From positions 1-7,978 of the forward strand of contig PEXL01000052.1 of NCBI GenBank assembly GCA_002779065.1: a stretch of 7,978 bases of DNA. The letters run 5' to 3'. Position 1 is the stretch's first letter. Each line of letters starts with the position of its first letter. Origin of the DNA: Candidatus Diapherotrites archaeon CG08_land_8_20_14_0_20_34_12 (lineage in GTDB: Archaea > Iainarchaeota > Iainarchaeia > Iainarchaeales > 0-14-0-20-34-12). A program made the translations under genes and the position numbers. A model generated the notes under the pieces. It saw only the letters and a program-made list of their open reading frames with translations, searched no databases and was not told the DNA's origin. Shown here in pieces: positions 4,328 to 7,978 of the stretch.

Positions 4328-5461
4328 TTAACCTGTGAATTCGATTCCTAAATCAAGGTCAGATCCTTTAATTACCTTACCTTTATCCAAAAATGGGAAT
4401 CTTCCACCTGCAATAATGACCATTGATTGTATCTGATTTTTTGGCAAAGTATCATCCATTATTGCACCCCAGATTATGTGCGCATCTTTATCAATCTTTG
4501 ATGACACTGTCTCAACAATCATTTCCGCTTCTCTCAAAGTCATATCGCTTCCACCGATTACATTGATTAAAGCTCTTTTGGCTTTACTGATATCAACATC
4601 AAGCAATGGTGAGGTTAAAGCATTTTCAACAGCTTCTAAAGCACGGTCATCAGAAGCTTCTTCTGTCTTGGATTCACCTAATCCAATCATAGCTCCACCG
4701 CCTTTTCTTAAGATTGTTCTTAGATCTGCAAAGTCCAAATTAATTAACCCTGGCTTTGTAATTAATTCAGTAATTCCTTTTACTGCATTTGTTAAAACTT
4801 CATCTGCCACTTTAAATGCGGCATTTATTGGCAGATCTGGGGCAATTTCCAAAATTTTATCATTAGGAATTATAATTATAGTATCAACATTTTCTTGCAA
4901 TTTAGCCAATCCTTCCATTGCATTTAACATTCTCTGTTTTCCTTCAACATTAAATGGGAGGGTTACAACTGCAACTGTTAAAGCGTTAATTTCTTTTCCA
5001 ATTTCTGCTACAATTGGGGAGGCGCCTGTACCTGTTCCACCGCCTAATCCGCAGGTAATAAATAAAAGATCTGTTCCAGCCAAAACATTGGTTAATTCTT
5101 CAACTGTTTCTTTTGCTGCTGCTTCTCCGATTGAAGGATCTGATCCTGCCCCTAAACCGCGGGCAGTATCTTTTCCAATTAAAATTCTTTTATCAGCATT
5201 AGTATGCAATAAATCTTGGGCATCGGTATTAATTGCAATAATTTCTACTCCTTCAATCCCTACTTCCTTCATTCTTTGGATTGTATTTCCTCCTCCGCCC
5301 CCCACTCCTACAACTTTGATATTTGCTTTTGCACTTTCTAAGAATGCCTGCAAATCCTCGTCGCCTTCAAGAGGCTTTCTTCTTAAGTCAATATTTGCCT
5401 TATTCTTTTCCTTCATTTCAGTCTGCACACGCTTTACAGCCTTTTTAACCAAGCTTTCCAT
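4328..5461 (-). CDS. ftsZ: Cell division protein FtsZ (archaeal FtsZ1-like)
   Basis: FtsZ is the tubulin-like GTPase that assembles the division ring. In the 377-residue product the nucleotide-binding VGVGGGGGNT is at 51-60, the tubulin signature GLGGGTGTGASP at 138-149, and the catalytic T7 loop NLDFAD at 241-246, so GTP hydrolysis on polymerisation should be intact. The C-terminus ends in DLGIEFTG, similar to the short conserved archaeal tail. I start at the ATG 5459-5461 because GAGGGGG (5467-5473) lies five bases upstream; the frame opens at a TTG (5498-5500) without such a site. The position before secE-spt5-rpl11 matches the FtsZ1 neighbourhood of methanogens, which is why I lean to FtsZ1. 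A TATA-like TTATTTAA on the minus strand at 5501-5508 fits a short leader. Confidence 0.96.
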   Translation of the reverse strand: MESLVKKAVKRVQTEMKEKNKANIDLRRKPLEGDEDLQAFLESAKANIKVVGVGGGGGNTIQRMKEVGIEGVEIIAINTDAQDLLHTNADKRILIGKDTARGLGAGSDPSIGEAAAKETVEELTNVLAGTDLLFITCGLGGGTGTGASPIVAEIGKEINALTVAVVTLPFNVEGKQRMLNAMEGLAKLQENVDTIIIIPNDKILEIAPDLPINAAFKVADEVLTNAVKGITELITKPGLINLDFADLRTILRKGGGAMIGLGESKTEEASDDRALEAVENALTSPLLDVDISKAKRALINVIGGSDMTLREAEMIVETVSSKIDKDAHIIWGAIMDDTLPKNQIQSMVIIAGGRFPFLDKGKVIKGSDLDLGIEFTG

Positions 5462-5500
5462 TGTAACCCCCTCATTCAAAATATACAATAAATATGCCAA

Positions 5501-5508
5501 TTAAATAA
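5501..5508 (-). promoter_or_regulatory. Probable ftsZ promoter
   Basis: TTATTTAA on the minus strand sits about 43 bases before the ftsZ ATG, placing initiation near 5478 and leaving a leader of about 17 bases that contains the Shine-Dalgarno. AT-rich surroundings make the exact box uncertain. Confidence 0.45.
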
Positions 5509-5541
5509 TTATTATCTACGTAATACCCCCTAGCAAACTAT

Positions 5542-5549
5542 TATAAATA
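5542..5549 (+). promoter_or_regulatory. TATA box for a leaderless transcript
   Basis: TATAAATA is centred 26 bases before the ATG at 5572, the normal archaeal distance from TATA box to transcription start. No Shine-Dalgarno lies between them. The gene is therefore probably transcribed without a leader. It is divergent from the ftsZ promoter about 35 bases away. Confidence 0.65.
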
Positions 5550-5571
5550 TTAACGCTGTTTTTAGTTTAAA

Positions 5572-6519
5572 ATGGTCGAAAATAACATAAATTTAATAAT
5601 AAGGGATTTGAAAAACCTTAAAATTCAGGGCGCAAGCCAGGTGAAAAAATACAGCATTCTTGCTGCAAGGCTAATTGCAAAGCAGGACAGGAGCAGAGAT
5701 TTGAGGGGATTTGAAAAAAAGTTTAAATCAAAATTGAAAGAAGTAGCTTATGCCAGGGCAACAGAACCGCAAACAAGGGAATCCTTGAGGCAGATTCTGC
5801 TTGCTGAATGCGAAGCCCGCAATTTGAAAGAGGCAAAAGAAAATATTTTGGAAAAATGTTCGGATTTAGAAAAACAATCTGAAACAGATATGAAAAAGAT
5901 TCTGGAATATGGCGTTTCTGTTCTGAAAAAAAATTCTGTTGTTTTTACTCATTGCCATTCGCATACTGTTGAACATATCTTGGAAAAAGCATTTGAAAAG
6001 GGCAGATTGGAAAAAGTGTATTGCACAGAAACAAGGCCAAGATACCAGGGAAGGATAACTGCTGAAAATTTAAGCAGGGCAGGCATTCCGACATTGCATT
6101 GTGTTGATGGCGCTGCTGCAAGTTTCATGAAAGAAGCGGATTTCTTTTTTACTGGTGCTGATGCAATTGTTGCAAATGGCTCGGTTGTGAACAAAATAGG
6201 CACATCCTTAATCTCATTAAAAGCAAAAACTGAAAATATACCCCATTATGTTTGTGCACATTCCTATTGCTATGATCCTGAAACCTATGCTAATTTCAAA
6301 GAGCCAATAGAACAGAGAGATTCTAGGGAAGTATGGAATAAGAAGCTGAAAAATCTTAAGATTTTAAATCCTGCTTTTGATGTCACTGGGGCAGAATTCA
6401 TTAAGGGCATCATTAGTGAATATGGGATTTTAAATCCAAAGAAATTCTGCACAAAGATGGCACATAAATTCGGGATTAAAAATGGAAAATATATTTCACT
6501 AAAACAGTTGCTGAAATAA
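5572..6519 (+). CDS. eIF2B-family protein, likely ribose-1,5-bisphosphate isomerase
   Basis: The family includes ribose-1,5-bisphosphate isomerase, which with AMP phosphorylase and form III RuBisCO turns the ribose of nucleotides into 3-phosphoglycerate in archaea; relatives are methylthioribose-1-phosphate isomerase and eIF2B regulatory subunits. The 315-residue protein has a helical N-terminal half (1-120) and a Rossmann-like C-terminal domain with THCHS (Cys128), TETRPRYQGRITAENLSRAG (152-171), GADAI (Asp197), NGSVVNKIGT (202-211) and NPAFDVTGAEFI (266-277). Cys128 and Asp197 sit in the motifs that hold the catalytic Cys and Asp of the isomerases, so an enzyme is likelier than a translation-factor subunit. 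Specific substrate is inference, since AMP phosphorylase and RuBisCO are not in the window. Probably leaderless; no functional link to divergent ftsZ is evident. Confidence 0.8.
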   Translation: MVENNINLIIRDLKNLKIQGASQVKKYSILAARLIAKQDRSRDLRGFEKKFKSKLKEVAYARATEPQTRESLRQILLAECEARNLKEAKENILEKCSDLEKQSETDMKKILEYGVSVLKKNSVVFTHCHSHTVEHILEKAFEKGRLEKVYCTETRPRYQGRITAENLSRAGIPTLHCVDGAAASFMKEADFFFTGADAIVANGSVVNKIGTSLISLKAKTENIPHYVCAHSYCYDPETYANFKEPIEQRDSREVWNKKLKNLKILNPAFDVTGAEFIKGIISEYGILNPKKFCTKMAHKFGIKNGKYISLKQLLK

Positions 6520-6566
6520 AAAATAAATAAGCCTAATTTTCAATTATTTTTTCATTTTTATTTTTT
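6514..6566. terminator. Bidirectional T-tract terminator between convergent genes
   Basis: Downstream of the plus-strand gene, 6537-6566 has four T runs, the longest six, on the plus strand. On the minus strand, 6514-6533 reads as T runs just beyond the membrane-protein stop. Both suit archaeal T-tract termination, and each tract overlaps the 3' end of the opposing gene. No strong stem is present. Confidence 0.55.
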
Positions 6567-7385
6567 GAAATAATAATATGGCAAAACCAGATAAGAGTAT
6601 GTCGAAATAATTGAGGTCAGAATTGTTGTAACACCCAATTTTACATTAATATCTAAAATAGGATAAACAAACACCCCAACTAATGAACTTAAAAATGAAG
6701 TAACAAATGCCAAAATTAAAAGTAAAACAAAAATAACTGACATATTCTTGCTTGAAAAATTCCAGCTTTTTGCAATTGCTTGTGCCAAAACACTATTTTT
6801 TGATTTTATTCTATTTCTGCTTGCTTTTGATTCAACATCAAATAAAGCTGGAACCACAAACAACAATTTCAGAGCCAGATAAACTGACAAAATCCCTAAA
6901 AGCAGTAAAATTATTAAAGTAGCCAAAAAGTTATTTCCAACAAGCCACATAAAAAACAGGCAAACCGAAGCTAAAAATAAGCACAAGAAGAAAACAATAA
7001 AAACAAAGCCAAGCAAAGGCAAAGCTTTTGATAAGCCATCAGAAAATGCTTTAGTGAAAGATGCCTTATCTTTTTTTCCTTCAGTTATTTCTTTTACAAA
7101 TGCAGAGTAAACAGCATATGCTAAAAAATTCATTAATAAAATAAATAAAAGCACTAAAACAAGAATGATGATTTCATTATAATACATTAAGATAGTATCA
7201 AACAGGACTGTCTTTGGTGAAATGTTCGGGATAATGCCATAGGCTATATTCAGGAAAAAATAGGTTATAGTTTCAATATTGAGGAAAAAAGCAACCATTG
7301 AGATAAGTGAAAATACTAATGAAGCTAAAAATAAATAAGGTTTTCTTATCAATAAACTTAGACTGTTAATTAATGCATTAATCAA
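6558..7385 (-). CDS. Six-helix integral membrane protein of unknown function
   Basis: I do not recognise a specific function. The 275-residue protein has six probable membrane segments at about 17-36, 72-98, 122-148, 153-179, 214-243 and 250-272. An Arg-Lys-Pro precedes the first, a charged loop (about 98-118) follows the second, and a long polar loop (about 184-213) separates the fourth from the fifth. The overall plan resembles archaeal multi-pass domain-of-unknown-function proteins with an Arg/Asn-Pro before helix 1 and an amphipathic segment before helix 5. The frame opens at GTG 7404-7406, but AGGTGA at 7390-7395 lies four bases before the TTG at 7383-7385, the spacing seen at rpl11, so I start there. 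It is downstream of the partial glycosyltransferase on the same strand, separated by a hairpin element holding its own TATA box. Confidence 0.75.
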   Translation of the reverse strand: MINALINSLSLLIRKPYLFLASLVFSLISMVAFFLNIETITYFFLNIAYGIIPNISPKTVLFDTILMYYNEIIILVLVLLFILLMNFLAYAVYSAFVKEITEGKKDKASFTKAFSDGLSKALPLLGFVFIVFFLCLFLASVCLFFMWLVGNNFLATLIILLLLGILSVYLALKLLFVVPALFDVESKASRNRIKSKNSVLAQAIAKSWNFSSKNMSVIFVLLLILAFVTSFLSSLVGVFVYPILDINVKLGVTTILTSIISTYSYLVLPYYYFKK

Positions 7386-7389
7386 AATT

Positions 7390-7395
7390 TCACCT
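7390..7395 (-). promoter_or_regulatory. Shine-Dalgarno deciding the membrane-protein start
   Basis: AGGTGA with a four-base spacer precedes the TTG at 7383-7385, exactly as AGGTGA precedes the rpl11 ATG. It lies inside the frame if the GTG at 7404-7406 is used. Confidence 0.6.
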
Positions 7396-7403
7396 ATCCT
7401 TGT

Positions 7404-7521
7404 CACAACGTTTGGCTTACAAAGCCAATGTATTTATACATTAGTAAAGCAAGCACATTTATAAATTTAACAATATGCTTTGCAAGCCTATGCCTTTAGG
7501 CATAGGTTTCCAAACGTTGTG
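7404..7521. repeat. 118-base multi-hairpin element with 12-bp terminal inverted repeats
   Basis: CACAACGTTTGG (7404-7415) is the exact reverse complement of 7510-7521. Inside are a stem TTGGCTT/AAGCCAA (7412-7428, sharing four bases with the left arm), the 16-base palindrome 7427-7442, a stem GTAAAGCA/TGCTTTGC (7444-7451 with 7476-7483, one G-T pair) and a stem 7484-7509 centred on CCTATGCC/GGCATAGG. They are packed almost without spacers, so as RNA or cruciform the whole would form a closed multi-way junction. Candidates are a MITE-like insertion, a structured RNA, or paired operator sites around the internal TATA box. No clear target duplication flanks it. Confidence 0.6.
7431..7438 (-). 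promoter_or_regulatory. TATA box of the membrane-protein gene
   Basis: TATAAATA on the minus strand would start transcription near 7409, giving a leader of about 24 bases before the TTG start that includes its Shine-Dalgarno. It lies inside the 16-base palindrome 7427-7442 of the multi-hairpin element. Confidence 0.5.
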
Positions 7522-7555
7522 GGTGATCTATTTACGATTTTGGGATTAATATAGT

Positions 7556-7978
7556 TTACTGAATCAATGGTTTAGTAGGATTCACTGTGAAATAATAATA
7601 AATAAAAAATATAGGGAAAAATAAGTCCCTTATATAAGTTATTATAACAAAAATAATTGCTTCTGCCGGTGTCCAGAGTTTTGATTTTAAGCCAAAGAAA
7701 TATTTAAATGCCACGATAACTGAGATTGTCAAAAAAAATAGCAAAACATTCATGCTAATTAATGAATACAAAATACTTGAAAAAGTTATCCAAGCAAAAA
7801 ATGCTTGCATTAGCTCATTTTTGGATACAATCCCGAATAATTGTGAATATTCCTTGAGATATTTTTTAAATAATCGGATATCACCATGGACTAAAAATAA
7901 TCTTTTGATCGGCTGTAAGTAGGGTATATGTATGGCTGGGTGGTAGATTACAATATCAGGACAAAAGATGATTTTTCC
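7556..7978 (-). CDS. C-terminal part of a probable membrane glycosyltransferase (family 2-like)
   Basis: The frame has no stop between 7978 and the TAA at 7556-7558, so this is the last 140 residues of a protein starting outside the window; the ATG at 7808-7810 is internal. The visible start GKIIFCPDIVIHPAYIH resembles the end of the family-2 glycosyltransferase catalytic domain (a Lys-Ile strand, Pro-Asp, then a histidine). A basic, aromatic stretch follows, then hydrophobic segments at about 57-91 and 105-131 that should span or dock on the membrane. Such enzymes transfer sugars from nucleotide or lipid donors in cell-surface glycan synthesis. Substrate cannot be told, and the catalytic Asp motifs lie off the window. 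Alternative: another membrane protein with a chance match. Confidence 0.55.
   Translation of the reverse strand, partial: GKIIFCPDIVIYHPAIHIPYLQPIKRLFLVHGDIRLFKKYLKEYSQLFGIVSKNELMQAFFAWITFSSILYSLISMNVLLFFLTISVIVAFKYFFGLKSKLWTPAEAIIFVIITYIRDLFFPIFFIYYYFTVNPTKPLIQ

Noticed and set aside
4476..5504. Long plus-strand open frame antisense to ftsZ
   Set aside because: It mirrors the ftsZ frame, has low-complexity Ser/Pro/Ile-rich translation, no ribosome site, and no family resemblance; FtsZ on the other strand is unmistakable.
5949..6203. Minus-strand open frame inside the eIF2B-family gene
   Set aside because: It lies wholly within a conserved coding region and has no independent signal.

Overview
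The window looks like a chromosome segment of a low-GC archaeon (roughly one third G+C by eye), probably a DPANN-type lineage such as Woesearchaeota or Pacearchaeota. The domain call is firm. There is an archaeal P1-type stalk protein ending in SGLSALFG, a P0-type L10, an Spt5-like NusG beginning MIFSIRTTVGQE, a small Sec61-gamma-like SecE, an archaeal FtsZ, TATA-box promoters, and one probably leaderless gene. The lineage within archaea is an inference from protein style and AT-richness.

Layout. On the minus strand, reading right to left, lies the classic archaeal cluster ftsZ, secE, spt5/nusG, rpl11, then rpl1, rpl10, rpl12 (5461 down to 182). secE-nusG-rpl11 form one tight operon and rpl1-rpl10-rpl12 another; ftsZ is set apart by a hairpin-rich 238-base spacer. 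The expected rpl11-rpl1 junction is interrupted by an oppositely oriented toxin-antitoxin pair (AbrB-fold antitoxin plus PIN-domain toxin, 2237-2887). Divergent from ftsZ on the plus strand is an eIF2B-family gene resembling ribose-1,5-bisphosphate isomerase (5572-6519). Convergent with it is a six-helix membrane protein of unknown function (6558-7385). The right edge holds the C-terminal part of a membrane-associated, probably family-2, glycosyltransferase whose frame stays open to the window end (7556-7978).

How the parts work together. The L1, L10, L11 and L12 proteins build the L1 stalk, the GTPase-associated centre and the factor-recruiting stalk of the large ribosomal subunit. Spt5 is the transcription elongation factor and SecE belongs to the translocon, so the cluster is a conserved gene-expression and export neighbourhood. 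FtsZ is a traditional neighbour with a separate role in division.

What stands out. (1) The toxin-antitoxin module splits the ribosomal cluster, and its upstream region carries a 42-bp imperfect palindrome containing two TATA-like boxes that face each other. (2) A second inverted repeat brackets the rpl1 TATA box. (3) L10 lacks the third spine segment and acidic tail usual in archaeal P0, with a possible frameshift at its end. (4) Several intergenic stretches (4-56, 118-179, 4222-4322, 7404-7521) are built of tandem, almost zero-spaced hairpins; the 118-base element at 7404-7521 is closed by perfect 12-bp terminal inverted repeats and holds the promoter of the membrane-protein gene. Several starts (rpl1, nusG, secE, ftsZ, the membrane protein) were placed internally because of Shine-Dalgarno position.
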